The notes below the pieces were generated by a model. That model searched no databases, had not been told where the DNA came from, and saw only the letters and a program-made list of their open reading frames with translations. Shown one piece after another: positions 44,786 through 53,689 of a stretch of 64,000 bases of DNA (the stretch's first letter is position 1; each line of letters starts with the position of its first letter). The DNA comes from an uncultured Ruegeria sp. (lineage in GTDB: Bacteria > Pseudomonadota > Alphaproteobacteria > Rhodobacterales > Rhodobacteraceae), in assembly GCF_947504215.1 (NCBI RefSeq), contig NZ_CANNGO010000001.1:682001-746000 (forward strand). Direction: 5' to 3'. The translations under genes were made by a program, and so were the position numbers.

Positions 44786-46168
44786 ATGGGTCAGATGTTG
44801 AGATGCATCTCACCGATCGACGGATCGGTTTTTGCAGAGCGTGAGGTCTTATCACGAGATGCAGCGTTTGAGGTTGCGGCGCGTTCTCGGGCCGCGCAAC
44901 GGAACTGGATGGCGCGGCCGCTGCAGGAACGCGTTGATCTTGTAATGGCGGGTGTCGCTGCTATTGGGGCAATGAACGACGAAATCGTTCCAGAACTGGC
45001 CCATATGATGGGACGTCCTGTTCGGTACGGCGGTGAGTTCGGCGGCTTCAATGAACGTGCCAGCCACATGGCAGAGATTGCTGAGGCTTCGCTGGCGGAT
45101 ATCGCAGTGGGCGAGGACGAGACCTTTAAACGTTACATTAAGCGTATTCCCCACGGCGTGGTTTTTGTCGTGGCGCCGTGGAATTACCCTTACATGACGG
45201 CGATCAACACCGTGGCACCTGCGCTGATTGCCGGGAACACGGTTGTTCTGAAACATGCCACGCAAACGCTGTTGGTGGGCGAGCGTATGGCGCAAGCCTT
45301 TCATGCGGCGGGCGTGCCAGAGGATGCGTTTCAGAATGTGTTTCTGCCTCATGACGTGGCCAATGATCTGATCGCAGGCAACGCGTTTGACTTTGTGAAC
45401 TTCACTGGATCAGTCGGTGGTGGTCAGGCGATGGAGCGCGCCGCCGCAGGCACCTTCACCGGGGTCGGGACCGAATTGGGTGGCAAGGACCCGGGCTATG
45501 TCATGGAGAATGCCGATCTGGATGCGGCGGTCGACACGTTGATCGATGGGGCGATGTTCAACTCGGGCCAGTGTTGTTGTGGGATCGAACGGATCTATGT
45601 GCATGAGAACCTGTATGATGACTTTGTCACCAGGGCTGGTGCGATTGTGAAAGGATACAAGCTGGGCAATCCGCTAGACAGCAACACGACGATCGGCCCG
45701 ATGGCCAATGTGCGCTTTGCCGATGAGGTGCGGGCGCAGATTTCTGAGGCCATCGCGGCAGGTGCAGTCGCACATATCGAGACGTTCCCCGAGGATGACG
45801 GCGGCGCCTATCTGACGCCGCAAATCCTGACCAACGTGACCCACGATATGCGAGTGATGCGGGATGAGAGCTTTGGGCCGGTGGTTGGCATCATGAAGGT
45901 AGCCTCGGATGAAGAGGCCATCGCATTGATGAATGACAGCGAGTTTGGCCTGACTGCCAGCCTGTGGACCAGCGACGTGGATCGTGCGGCGTATGTTGGT
46001 GATGCAATCGAGACCGGCACTGTGTTCATGAACCGGGCCGACTATCTGGATCCCGGTCTGTGCTGGACCGGCTGCAAGAACACAGGGCGTGGCGGTGGCT
46101 TGTCCGCGATCGGCTATCACAATCTGACACGTCCCAAATCCTACCACTTGAAAAAGGTCACCAGCTAA
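44786..46168 (+). CDS. aldehyde dehydrogenase family protein
   Basis: This 460-aa enzyme oxidises an aldehyde to the acid with NAD(P)+. The nucleotide-binding region is VVAPWNYPYMTAINTVAPALIAGNTVVLKHA, the general-base Glu is in ELGGKDPGYV, and the catalytic Cys is in FNSGQCCCGIERIYV. The C-terminal motif is SFGPVVGIMKVAS. It begins directly with the CISPIDGSVFAER segment; GGAGAGACC precedes the start. Confidence 0.95.
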   Translation: MGQMLRCISPIDGSVFAEREVLSRDAAFEVAARSRAAQRNWMARPLQERVDLVMAGVAAIGAMNDEIVPELAHMMGRPVRYGGEFGGFNERASHMAEIAEASLADIAVGEDETFKRYIKRIPHGVVFVVAPWNYPYMTAINTVAPALIAGNTVVLKHATQTLLVGERMAQAFHAAGVPEDAFQNVFLPHDVANDLIAGNAFDFVNFTGSVGGGQAMERAAAGTFTGVGTELGGKDPGYVMENADLDAAVDTLIDGAMFNSGQCCCGIERIYVHENLYDDFVTRAGAIVKGYKLGNPLDSNTTIGPMANVRFADEVRAQISEAIAAGAVAHIETFPEDDGGAYLTPQILTNVTHDMRVMRDESFGPVVGIMKVASDEEAIALMNDSEFGLTASLWTSDVDRAAYVGDAIETGTVFMNRADYLDPGLCWTGCKNTGRGGGLSAIGYHNLTRPKSYHLKKVTS

Positions 46169-46235
46169 GAGCGACCTGCCTGCCACGGAAAGACCCCCTC
46201 GCCGGGGCAGGCCTTAATGATGAAGGAAATCTGAC

Positions 46236-47381
46236 ATGACACTTGTTGGAAATTGGTCCTATCCCACCGCGATTAAGTTCGGTGCAGGACGTATCAAGGA
46301 GCTACCCGAGGCTTGTGCAGCGGCTGGGATGAAGAGACCCCTGCTGGTGACCGACAAAGGGCTGGCCGATCTGCCGATCACTTTGACGACCCTGGATATC
46401 CTGGAAGCTGCGGGTTTGGGCCGGGGCTTATTCAGCGATGTGGACCCTAACCCCAATGAAAAGAACCTCGAGACTGGCGTTGCAGCGTACAATGAGGGTG
46501 GCCATGACGGCGTGATCGCCTTTGGAGGCGGCTCGGGCCTGGATCTGGGCAAGATGGTCGCCTTTATGGCGGGACAGAATCGACCAGTCTGGGACTTTGA
46601 AGATATCGGGGATTGGTGGACCCGCGCAGATGCAGATGTGATTGCTCCGATCATTGCTGTGCCAACCACTGCAGGAACCGGATCCGAAGTCGGTCGCGCC
46701 AGTGTCATCACCAATTCCGCGACCCATGCCAAGAAAATCATTTTTCACCCCAAGGTGTTACCCACGGTCGTGATCTGTGATCCTGAACTGACCGTAGGCA
46801 TGCCGAAATTCATCACCGCAGGCACCGGGTTGGACGCGTTTGCCCACTGCGTCGAGGCGTTCTCGAGCCCGCATTATCACCCGATGAGTCAGGGCATTGC
46901 GCTGGAAGGCATGCGTTTGGTCAAAGAATACCTGCCGCGCGCTTATGCCGACGGCACCGATATCGAGGCGCGCGCGCAGATGATGAGTGCAGCAGCAATG
47001 GGCGCTACCGCTTTTCAAAAGGGTCTTGGTGCGATCCATGCGATGAGCCACCCTGTCGGGGCTGTATTCAACACCCATCACGGCACAACCAATGCCGTTT
47101 GCATGCCATCAGTGCTGGAATTCAACGCTCCTTTTATTGCGGGCAGGTTCGACACAGTGGCCGCATATCTGGGAATAGAGGGCGGCTTTGACGGGTTCCG
47201 AGCCTTTGCACAAGATCTCAACGACAATCTAGGCATCCCCCGGCGATTGTCAGACCTGGGCGTCACCGAAACCTCGATCCCAGAGCTCGTACAGGGCGCA
47301 TTGGTCGACCCGTCTTGCGGCGGCAACCCGATTGAACTGACGGAAGACAACCTGACCGCACTGTTCAAAGCGGCGCTGTAG
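46236..47381 (+). CDS. iron-containing alcohol dehydrogenase
   Basis: This 381-aa group III ADH has the cofactor-binding Gly motif AFGGGSGLDLGKMVA, the PTTAGTGSEVGRASVIT segment, and both metal motifs: GLDAFAHCVEAFSSPHYHPMSQGIALEG and AIHAMSHPVGAVFNTHHGTTNAVCMP. It would interconvert an alcohol and an aldehyde with NAD(H). Being downstream of the GS-like and ALDH genes, it may oxidise a gamma-glutamylated amino alcohol before ALDH acts (inference). Confidence 0.94.
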   Translation: MTLVGNWSYPTAIKFGAGRIKELPEACAAAGMKRPLLVTDKGLADLPITLTTLDILEAAGLGRGLFSDVDPNPNEKNLETGVAAYNEGGHDGVIAFGGGSGLDLGKMVAFMAGQNRPVWDFEDIGDWWTRADADVIAPIIAVPTTAGTGSEVGRASVITNSATHAKKIIFHPKVLPTVVICDPELTVGMPKFITAGTGLDAFAHCVEAFSSPHYHPMSQGIALEGMRLVKEYLPRAYADGTDIEARAQMMSAAAMGATAFQKGLGAIHAMSHPVGAVFNTHHGTTNAVCMPSVLEFNAPFIAGRFDTVAAYLGIEGGFDGFRAFAQDLNDNLGIPRRLSDLGVTETSIPELVQGALVDPSCGGNPIELTEDNLTALFKAAL

Positions 47382-47415
47382 AGACGTAGGTCGCCAATAC
47401 CACCACAATTCAAAC

Positions 47416-47443
47416 CCGACCCCGGCTGCAAAGCTGGGGTCGG
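47416..47443. terminator. bidirectional terminator between convergent units
   Basis: CCGACCCCGGCT (47416-47427) pairs with AGCTGGGGTCGG (47432-47443) in a 12-bp stem with one wobble and a GCAA loop. It lies between the end of the catabolic cluster and the end of the HlyD-type gene. Confidence 0.75.
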
Positions 47444-47449
47444 ATTGCG

Positions 47450-48682
47450 TTAGTGTCCGGTCAATACAAGCGTATTCACAGGCATAAGGATCAAACGCAG
47501 GCGCAGCCCCGCCGCATGGACAACGCCAATTGTGTCGACCACATGCAGGAAAGCGGATTCCCAAAAGCCAAGGTCCTCGTGTTCGAGCCTTTCGTGGTTG
47601 TCGGTGTAGACATTCGCCAAGCAATTGCTGCCCGGAGGAATGTCCTCGGCCATGCTTTCGTACAAAGGTTCCATATACACAAGGATCGAGCCAGGCACCT
47701 TATTGGCCTGCACATCACGCAATTCATCCGATGGTCGAATTTGCCCTGACGGGATCACGTCCTGTACCTCGACCACAACCATAGGTATGACGGTGAAAGG
47801 CTTGGTCATGCAGCCCAATTCGCCAATCATTCCGGGTTTGATAACCTGCGCAGAGAGCTGGTTAAATGCAGCCTGAAATCTGTTATGCCCAGAGGATGAC
47901 GGCACCAGAATACCCGCGGGGCGCAGCAACGGGCTGACGTAATCCCCCACTTGCAACCCGAACTGTTCGATCCGCCCAGTCACGCCAGCGTTGATGACCG
48001 TCTTGTCAAGCTCAGTCAGGGCAGCATCCAGCTGCGCGTTTGCGCTCGCCAGTTGCGCCGGGATCAGTTCTTCGATCTGCTGAACCACGGCAGCCCGCTT
48101 TGATTCAGAGGCTACGACCTGCGCCTTACGTTCAGCCACGAGGTTTTCAAGCCGGTCGATTTCAGCCAAACGCACCGCGCTCGACCCCTCATCGCGCAGC
48201 GTGGTGTTGCGCTCCAGATCCTCTAGCGATTGCGCCAACGCGGCGCGCGCCCCGGCGATCCCAGCATCTGCTTCCGCCAGATCTGTTTCAGCCACTTTCA
48301 ACGAGGCCTGAACCTGCGCGATCTGAGCATGTGCGGATTCGACCTGTGCGGTCTGGGTGAAATCCTCGATCCGGAAAATCGGCTGTCCTGCAGTTACCAA
48401 TTCGTTGTTGCGAACATAAACCTCGGACACCCGCCCGCCCAGTTGCGGCAGGATCGTGACAGTGCGGAAATACGACGCAGCGGTTTTGGATGCAGGATGA
48501 AAGTAAAACAGCGTGGTGATCACTGTCAGCGCCAGAATGGCACAGGTGGTCAACCCCCATCGCAATTCATACCACATGGTAAACAGGGTGATTTCATGCC
48601 CGATCCGTTTGCCCTGAACATAGCGGCGGAACAGATAGTCTGGCAGCACGGTAATCAGCGCGCACATCATTGTTTCAAGCAT
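47450..48682 (-). CDS. HlyD-family membrane fusion protein
   Basis: This 410-aa protein has a short cytoplasmic N-terminus with hydrophobic start and one main membrane span (about 42-62, GLTTCAILALTVITTLFYF). Next come the biotinyl-lipoyl half RVSEVYVRNNELVTAGQPIFRIED, a long coiled-coil hairpin (about 110-220), and the return lipoyl segment INAGVTGRIEQFGLQVGDYVSPLL. It may connect an inner-membrane partner to the envelope. Its usual partner here is the small membrane protein upstream; no ABC, RND or outer-membrane gene is adjacent. Confidence 0.85.
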   Translation of the reverse strand: MLETMMCALITVLPDYLFRRYVQGKRIGHEITLFTMWYELRWGLTTCAILALTVITTLFYFHPASKTAASYFRTVTILPQLGGRVSEVYVRNNELVTAGQPIFRIEDFTQTAQVESAHAQIAQVQASLKVAETDLAEADAGIAGARAALAQSLEDLERNTTLRDEGSSAVRLAEIDRLENLVAERKAQVVASESKRAAVVQQIEELIPAQLASANAQLDAALTELDKTVINAGVTGRIEQFGLQVGDYVSPLLRPAGILVPSSSGHNRFQAAFNQLSAQVIKPGMIGELGCMTKPFTVIPMVVVEVQDVIPSGQIRPSDELRDVQANKVPGSILVYMEPLYESMAEDIPPGSNCLANVYTDNHERLEHEDLGFWESAFLHVVDTIGVVHAAGLRLRLILMPVNTLVLTGH

Positions 48683-48685
48683 ATC

Positions 48686-49102
48686 TTACTGCTCCTGCGG
48701 CGCGGTGGGTTCGGCGTATTCTGCCGCCGTATCCTCGACCAACGGGTCGGGTGTACGTTGCGGGGCTAAGGATCGGATCGCATCGGCAATCGATCGCAAC
48801 GGTGCGGCAAAATCAGGGAACTGGAAACCGGCCACAAGAATAGCAGCCACCCAGAACAGCCCGTTATGGGTAAACAACGCCAACAGCGCCAGAATGCCCA
48901 CCAGCTGGAATTGCGGGTGATTGGATTCATGTGCGATTTTTTCCGGAATCGAATGCAGGGTGAAATACGCCACACCGATCAAAATAATCAATGCAACAGT
49001 GAAAACGACCATGAATGTGAATAGAAAATCACTTCCGTCCGCTTGGACCACGTAGGATGGAATGTGTCCTGTGGCCATTGGGTGCAGTTCTGCGGTGCTC
49101 AC
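48686..49102 (-). CDS. small inner-membrane protein paired with HlyD
   Basis: This 138-aa protein starts at a GTG with an ideal AGGAGGAT site. Two hydrophobic spans (about 27-50, FLFTFMVVFTVALIILIGVAYF; about 66-95, FQLVGILALLALFTHNGLFWVAAILVAGF) are followed by a Pro/Glu-rich cytoplasmic or periplasmic tail. The gene ends 3 bp before the HlyD start. It resembles the small partners of YiaV-type HlyD proteins, but I cannot name the family firmly. Confidence 0.7.
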   Translation of the reverse strand: MSTAELHPMATGHIPSYVVQADGSDFLFTFMVVFTVALIILIGVAYFTLHSIPEKIAHESNHPQFQLVGILALLALFTHNGLFWVAAILVAGFQFPDFAAPLRSIADAIRSLAPQRTPDPLVEDTAAEYAEPTAPQEQ

Positions 49103-49276
49103 CCTATCCTCCTGCTAATGCTTTCTCCTTGTTTGGATGGGTTGCTAGTCAAATTCAAGCCTGCTTATAGTTTCCGAGGCGCGTAGTAGGTCCTTCCAAA
49201 CCTAGCAAGGTCCAACTACGCATCTCACCTGCCGATAGGAACACCGGAGCAGAACCAGTTGGTATTGAAGTAAAAC

Positions 49277-50350
49277 ATGATTGATTTTCTGATTGTCGGC
49301 GGCGGCATCGCCGGACTAAGCGCTGGCGCGCGCCTGTCAGAGCATGGATCTGTAACAGTTCTCGAAGCCGAAGACGTATTGGGCTATCACGCCTCGGGTC
49401 GGTCTGCGGCCCTGTTCGAAGAAAGCTATGGCCCGTCTTCAGTCGTTGCGCTTAACAAAGCTGGGGCGCAGTATTTGCGATCCGAAAACGGCGGATACTT
49501 GACTCCGCGCGGGTTGATGCTGGTCGGTGCCAATCATCAGTCGGAAGTCTTCGAGGCCGATTGTGCAGACCTGAACATGCAACGCCTGTCAGTGGATCAA
49601 GCCCTCTCGCGGGTTCCGATCCTTAACACGGATATCGTCGGATTTGCCGCTATCAGCGAGGGTGCATTCGACATTGATACAGACCGACTGCTGCAGGATT
49701 TCGCACGGGTCATACGCCGAAACGGCGGCGCTGTTCTGACCAAATGTGAAGTGACCCGGATACAAAAGGGCACCCATTGGACGGTCGAAGCCGGACAGGT
49801 GTTCGAAGCCCGTCATCTGATCAACGCAGCCGGAGCTTGGGCGGACGAAATCGCGGCGTTGGCTGGTGTACCGCCCATCGGCATAACACCTCGCCGTCGA
49901 TCAATGGCCCGCATCCCTGCCCCGGGTGGGCACGACGTTTCGACTTGGCCTATGATGCTGGGCACTGGTGAGACATGGTATGCAAAACCGGACGCTGGCA
50001 AACTGCTGGTGTCACCGTCCGAGGCTGATCCGGTTACACCGCACGACGCCTTTGCCGACGATATGGTGCTGGCGGAAGGTCTTGCCAGATACGAGGAACT
50101 TATGACCGAACAGGTGACACGCGTGGAAAGCAATTGGGCTGGATTGCGTAGTTTCGCCCCCGACGGCACTCTGGTGCTTGGCCCTGATCCCGCGGAGCCC
50201 TCGTTTGTCTGGTCAGCGGGACAAGGGGGGTACGGATTTCAAACTGCACCCGCGGCGTCTCAGCTTTTGGCCGATCTGGTCACAGGGAACCAGCCGCAGA
50301 TTGATCAGCGTTTCATCTCGCTCCTTACTCCGGAACGGTTAAACAGATGA
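49277..50350 (+). CDS. FAD-dependent oxidoreductase (DAO type)
   Basis: This 357-aa protein has the Rossmann FAD motif FLIVGGGIAGLSAGARLSEHG at the N-terminus, the second dinucleotide segment VLEAEDVLGYHASGRSAALFEESYG, the ARHLINAAGAWADEIAALAG strand, and the C-terminal AGQGGYGFQTAPAASQLLADLV. Relatives oxidise amino acids or sarcosine-like amines. Its stop overlaps the following start by 4 bp (50347-50350). Confidence 0.9.
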   Translation: MIDFLIVGGGIAGLSAGARLSEHGSVTVLEAEDVLGYHASGRSAALFEESYGPSSVVALNKAGAQYLRSENGGYLTPRGLMLVGANHQSEVFEADCADLNMQRLSVDQALSRVPILNTDIVGFAAISEGAFDIDTDRLLQDFARVIRRNGGAVLTKCEVTRIQKGTHWTVEAGQVFEARHLINAAGAWADEIAALAGVPPIGITPRRRSMARIPAPGGHDVSTWPMMLGTGETWYAKPDAGKLLVSPSEADPVTPHDAFADDMVLAEGLARYEELMTEQVTRVESNWAGLRSFAPDGTLVLGPDPAEPSFVWSAGQGGYGFQTAPAASQLLADLVTGNQPQIDQRFISLLTPERLNR

Positions 50351-50997
50351 TCAAACGCACCCTTCCCCCTTCAGCTAGCGTCGCGTCCGCAGCAGATGAC
50401 GGCAAAATGGTTGCACCGGCCGCAACCCGGAATACAGGTGCCTTATGTGAGCTAATAAGCGCCCATGCCCCACAGCGGGGCAGAGCGCTTGAGATCGCAA
50501 GCGGCACAGGCCAACACGTTTGTGCTTTTGCTGAACATCGACCTGATCTGACTTGGCAACCCACAGAAATCGATACTGATCGCCGCGCCAGCATCGACGC
50601 TTATGCAAGTATCCTGCCCAATGTGGCTGCAGCAGCCGAACTGAACGCCACTTCACCGGGATGGCATTCACGGGTTTCGCAGCAGGACCTGATCATATTG
50701 GTCAACCTGTTGCATCTGATTGGCTGGGAGGAAACGGAAGTCCTTGTCGCTGAAGTCGCCAAGGCGCTGGCACCGGGTGGCCGTTTCATCTTGTACGGCC
50801 CCTTCAAACGCGCAGGGCAACTCACCAGCGAAGGCGACAAACGGTTTCATGATGCTCTGACCCAGCAAGACCCTGAGATCGGGTACAAGAACGACAACGA
50901 CATCACCGAGTTGTTCTTGTCTTGCAGTCTGGAACTGCTCGACATCATCGAGATGCCTGCCAACAATTTGGCGTTTGTCACAACAAAGCCCGCCTAA
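50347..50997 (+). CDS. DUF938 family, methyltransferase-like protein
   Basis: This 216-aa protein has the family start APAATRNTGALCELISAHAPQRGRALEIASGTGQHVCAFAEHRPDLTWQPTEID, in which EIASGTGQH is a SAM-binding motif I. A second signature is ILVNLLHLIGWEETEVLVAEVAKALAPGGRFILYGPFKR. The activity is unknown. It is translationally coupled to the DAO-type gene. An internal ATG (residue 21) is another possible start. Confidence 0.88.
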   Translation: MIKRTLPPSASVASAADDGKMVAPAATRNTGALCELISAHAPQRGRALEIASGTGQHVCAFAEHRPDLTWQPTEIDTDRRASIDAYASILPNVAAAAELNATSPGWHSRVSQQDLIILVNLLHLIGWEETEVLVAEVAKALAPGGRFILYGPFKRAGQLTSEGDKRFHDALTQQDPEIGYKNDNDITELFLSCSLELLDIIEMPANNLAFVTTKPA

Positions 50998-51006
50998 GCG
51001 GGCTTT
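50985..51006 (+). terminator. terminator overlapping the DUF938 stop codon
   Basis: AAAGCCCGC (50985-50993) and GCGGGCTTT (50998-51006) form a perfect 9-bp stem with a CTAA loop. The loop holds most of the TAA stop. GATTTGTTTG follows, so termination on the plus strand is likely; the stem ends 34 bp before the end of the convergent gene. Confidence 0.8.
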
Positions 51007-51039
51007 GATTTGTTTGCGTTGGTTTAAACCCGAGGCAAA

Positions 51040-53547
51040 CTAGCCGTCCTTACGGATGACCTCGTTTTTCGGATCGTAGGGGCTGTCGCAGGTCACGACC
51101 GCATCCCACAGTTTGTCCTGCATTTTAACCTTCAACTTGGTGCCTTCGACGGCCAGATCAGGCGTGACGTAACCCATGCCGATGGACTTCTCAAAAGCCA
51201 CCGAATAGCCACCCGATGTCAAACGGCCCACACGCTCGCCTTCTGGAGTGTAGAGCACCTCGCGGCCCCACGGGTCGGCATCGTCCGGCCCGTCGATCAA
51301 CAAAGTGCAACACTTCACGCGCACGCCGGTTTCGACCATCTTGTCCTTGCCGTGGAATTCTTTGTTCAGATCGACAAAGCGCGGCAGGTCGGCCTCCAAC
51401 GGGTTTGCATCGCGACCCAATTCGGTACCGAATGCGCGATAGGACTTCTCCTGGCGCAGCCAGTTTTGCGCGCGGGCGCCAACCAGCTTCATGCCGTGCT
51501 TCTCGCCCGCTTTCTCTAGCAGGTCGAACAGGTAGTTCTGCATCTCCATCGGGTGATGCAATTCCCAACCCAATTCACCGGTATAGGCCACACGGATCGC
51601 ATTGACAGGGCACATGCCCAGTTCGATCTGACGGGCCGACAGCCAGGGGAAGCGCTTATTTGACAGCGCGGTTTCGGGATCGGCGTCTTTGATGACCTCT
51701 TTCAGAACATCACGCGATTTGGGACCGGCGATGGCAAAGACGCCCCACTGGGTGGTCACGTCCTGGATTTCGACATAGCCGAACTCATCCATCTTGTCTT
51801 CGGCCGCCTTACGCAGGAAGTCAGCATCGTATTCGGTCCATGCGCCGGCAGAGACGATGTAGTAGCTGTTCTCACCGGTGCGAACGATGGTGTATTCGGT
51901 GCGCGTGGTGCCATGTGCAGTTAGCGCATAAGTCAGGTTGATACGGCCGACCTTGGGCAGTTTGTTGCAGGTGAACCAATCCAGGAATTGGGTCGCACCG
52001 GGGCCTTTGATGACATGCTTGGTGAACGCGGTCGCGTCGATCAGACCGACACCTTCACGGATCGCTTTGGCCTCTTCGACGGCATATTGCCACCAGCCAC
52101 CGCGACGGAAAGATCGCGCGTCATGGTCGAAGTTTTCCGGCGCATCAAGCGGTCCGTAGTAGTTCGGTCGTTCCCAACCGTTCACCCATCCGAATTGCGC
52201 GCCGCGTGCCTTCTGGCGATCGAACGCAGGAGCGGTCCGCAGAGGCCGCGCTGCCGGTCGCTCTTCGTCGGGGTGGTGCAGGATGTAGACATGGTCGTAG
52301 CACTCTTCGTTCTTGCGGGCCGCGAATTCGGTGGTCATCCAGTTGCTGGAATACCGTTTGGGGTCCAGCGAGGCCATGTCGATCTCGGCTTCTCCATCGA
52401 CCATCATCTGCGCCAGATAATAGCCGGTGCCGCCTGCTGCGGTGATCCCGAATGAGAAACCCTCGGCCAGCCACATATTGCGCAGTCCGGGAGCGGGGCC
52501 AACCAGCGGGTTGCCGTCTGGCGTGTAGCAGATCGGACCGTTGAAATCGTCCTTCAGACCGCTTTCTTCGCAGGACGGAACGCGGTGTATCATGGCCATA
52601 TACTGCTCTTCGATCCGCTCTAGATCCAGCGGGAACAGATCAGCGCGGAAACTGTCAGGCACACCATATTCAAAGCAGGCTGGCGCATTCTTTTCATAGA
52701 CACCCAGAATCCAACCGCCGCGTTCTTCACGGACGTAAGACTGCGCATCGGCGTCACGAATCACCGGATGTTCCGCGCCACCGTTGGCGCGGTACTCAAC
52801 CAGCGCCGGATCTTTGTCCATGACAATGAACTGATGCTCGACCGGGATCGCAGGCATCTTGATGCCCAGCATTTTGGCAGTGCGCTGCGCGTGGTTACCC
52901 GAGGCCGTCACGACATGCTCAGCCGTGATTACAACCTGCTCGTCGCCGGGCACAAGATTACCGCCCTGCTCGACCATCTTGGTGCAAGTGACTTCCCAAT
53001 GGGTGCCGTTCCAATGAAAGGCGTCGGCCTGCACCTTACGCACAATGTCGGCACCATGCTGGCGCGCGCCCTTGGCCATCGCCTGTGTCACATCCGCCGG
53101 GTTAATGTAGCCATCGGTGTTGTGATATATCGCGCCCTTCAGGTCTTCGGTATTGATCAGCGGCCAGCGCGCCTTGATCTCATCCGGTGTCAGCCATTCG
53201 TAGGGCACGCCGCACGTCTCAGCCGTTGAGGCGTACAGCATGTATTCGTCCATACGCTCTTGCGTCTGCGCCATACGCAGGTTGCCAACAACGGCAAAAC
53301 CGGCGTTCAGGCCGGTTTCTTCTTCCAACTGCTTGTAGAAATCGACCGAGTATTTGTGGATGTGGGTCGTCGCATAGGACATGTTGAACAACGGCAGCAG
53401 ACCCGCCGCGTGCCATGTCGAGCCAGAGGTCAACTCATCCCTTTCGATCAGCATCACGTCATCCCAGCCCGCTTTTGCCAGGTGATAGGCAATCGAAGTT
53501 CCGATGGCGCCGCCGCCAACAACCAGTGCTTTGACTTGGGTTTTCAT
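51040..53547 (-). CDS. dimethylglycine/sarcosine-dehydrogenase-like flavoprotein
   Basis: This 835-aa protein has an N-terminal DAO-type FAD domain (ALVVGGGAIGTSIAYHLAKAGWDDVMLIERD). The GSTWHAAGLL segment carries the His that covalently holds FAD in relatives. Residues about 435-835 form an FAO_M plus GCV_T/GCV_T_C region (RSFRRGGWWQYAVEEAKAIREGVGLIDATAFTKHVIKGPG; LTSGGYSVAFEKSIGMGYV), which binds folate and takes the one-carbon unit. The substrate is an N-methyl amino acid, probably dimethylglycine or sarcosine. I chose the ATG at 53547, at MKTQVKALVVGGG. With the BCCT transporter gene in the window, a betaine degradation role is plausible (inference). Confidence 0.92.
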   Translation of the reverse strand: MKTQVKALVVGGGAIGTSIAYHLAKAGWDDVMLIERDELTSGSTWHAAGLLPLFNMSYATTHIHKYSVDFYKQLEEETGLNAGFAVVGNLRMAQTQERMDEYMLYASTAETCGVPYEWLTPDEIKARWPLINTEDLKGAIYHNTDGYINPADVTQAMAKGARQHGADIVRKVQADAFHWNGTHWEVTCTKMVEQGGNLVPGDEQVVITAEHVVTASGNHAQRTAKMLGIKMPAIPVEHQFIVMDKDPALVEYRANGGAEHPVIRDADAQSYVREERGGWILGVYEKNAPACFEYGVPDSFRADLFPLDLERIEEQYMAMIHRVPSCEESGLKDDFNGPICYTPDGNPLVGPAPGLRNMWLAEGFSFGITAAGGTGYYLAQMMVDGEAEIDMASLDPKRYSSNWMTTEFAARKNEECYDHVYILHHPDEERPAARPLRTAPAFDRQKARGAQFGWVNGWERPNYYGPLDAPENFDHDARSFRRGGWWQYAVEEAKAIREGVGLIDATAFTKHVIKGPGATQFLDWFTCNKLPKVGRINLTYALTAHGTTRTEYTIVRTGENSYYIVSAGAWTEYDADFLRKAAEDKMDEFGYVEIQDVTTQWGVFAIAGPKSRDVLKEVIKDADPETALSNKRFPWLSARQIELGMCPVNAIRVAYTGELGWELHHPMEMQNYLFDLLEKAGEKHGMKLVGARAQNWLRQEKSYRAFGTELGRDANPLEADLPRFVDLNKEFHGKDKMVETGVRVKCCTLLIDGPDDADPWGREVLYTPEGERVGRLTSGGYSVAFEKSIGMGYVTPDLAVEGTKLKVKMQDKLWDAVVTCDSPYDPKNEVIRKDG

Positions 53548-53638
53548 AACCGGGCGTCTCCCCTTGAATTCAGCTGACACCATATGGCGCAGTTGCGAAG
53601 GCAATCGCGACATTCATCCGACCAGTGATATGAAAAAA

Positions 53639-53665
53639 ACGACCCACATATCAAATGCGGGTCGT
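53639..53665 (-). terminator. terminator of the orphan gene
   Basis: ACGACCC (53639-53645) and GGGTCGT (53659-53665) form a 7-bp stem that extends by 3 bp after one mismatch. Read on the minus strand it is followed by seven T residues, placed 25 bp behind the stop of the orphan gene. Confidence 0.75.
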
Positions 53666-53689
53666 AAATCAGCCTTACTTGAGCGTGTA

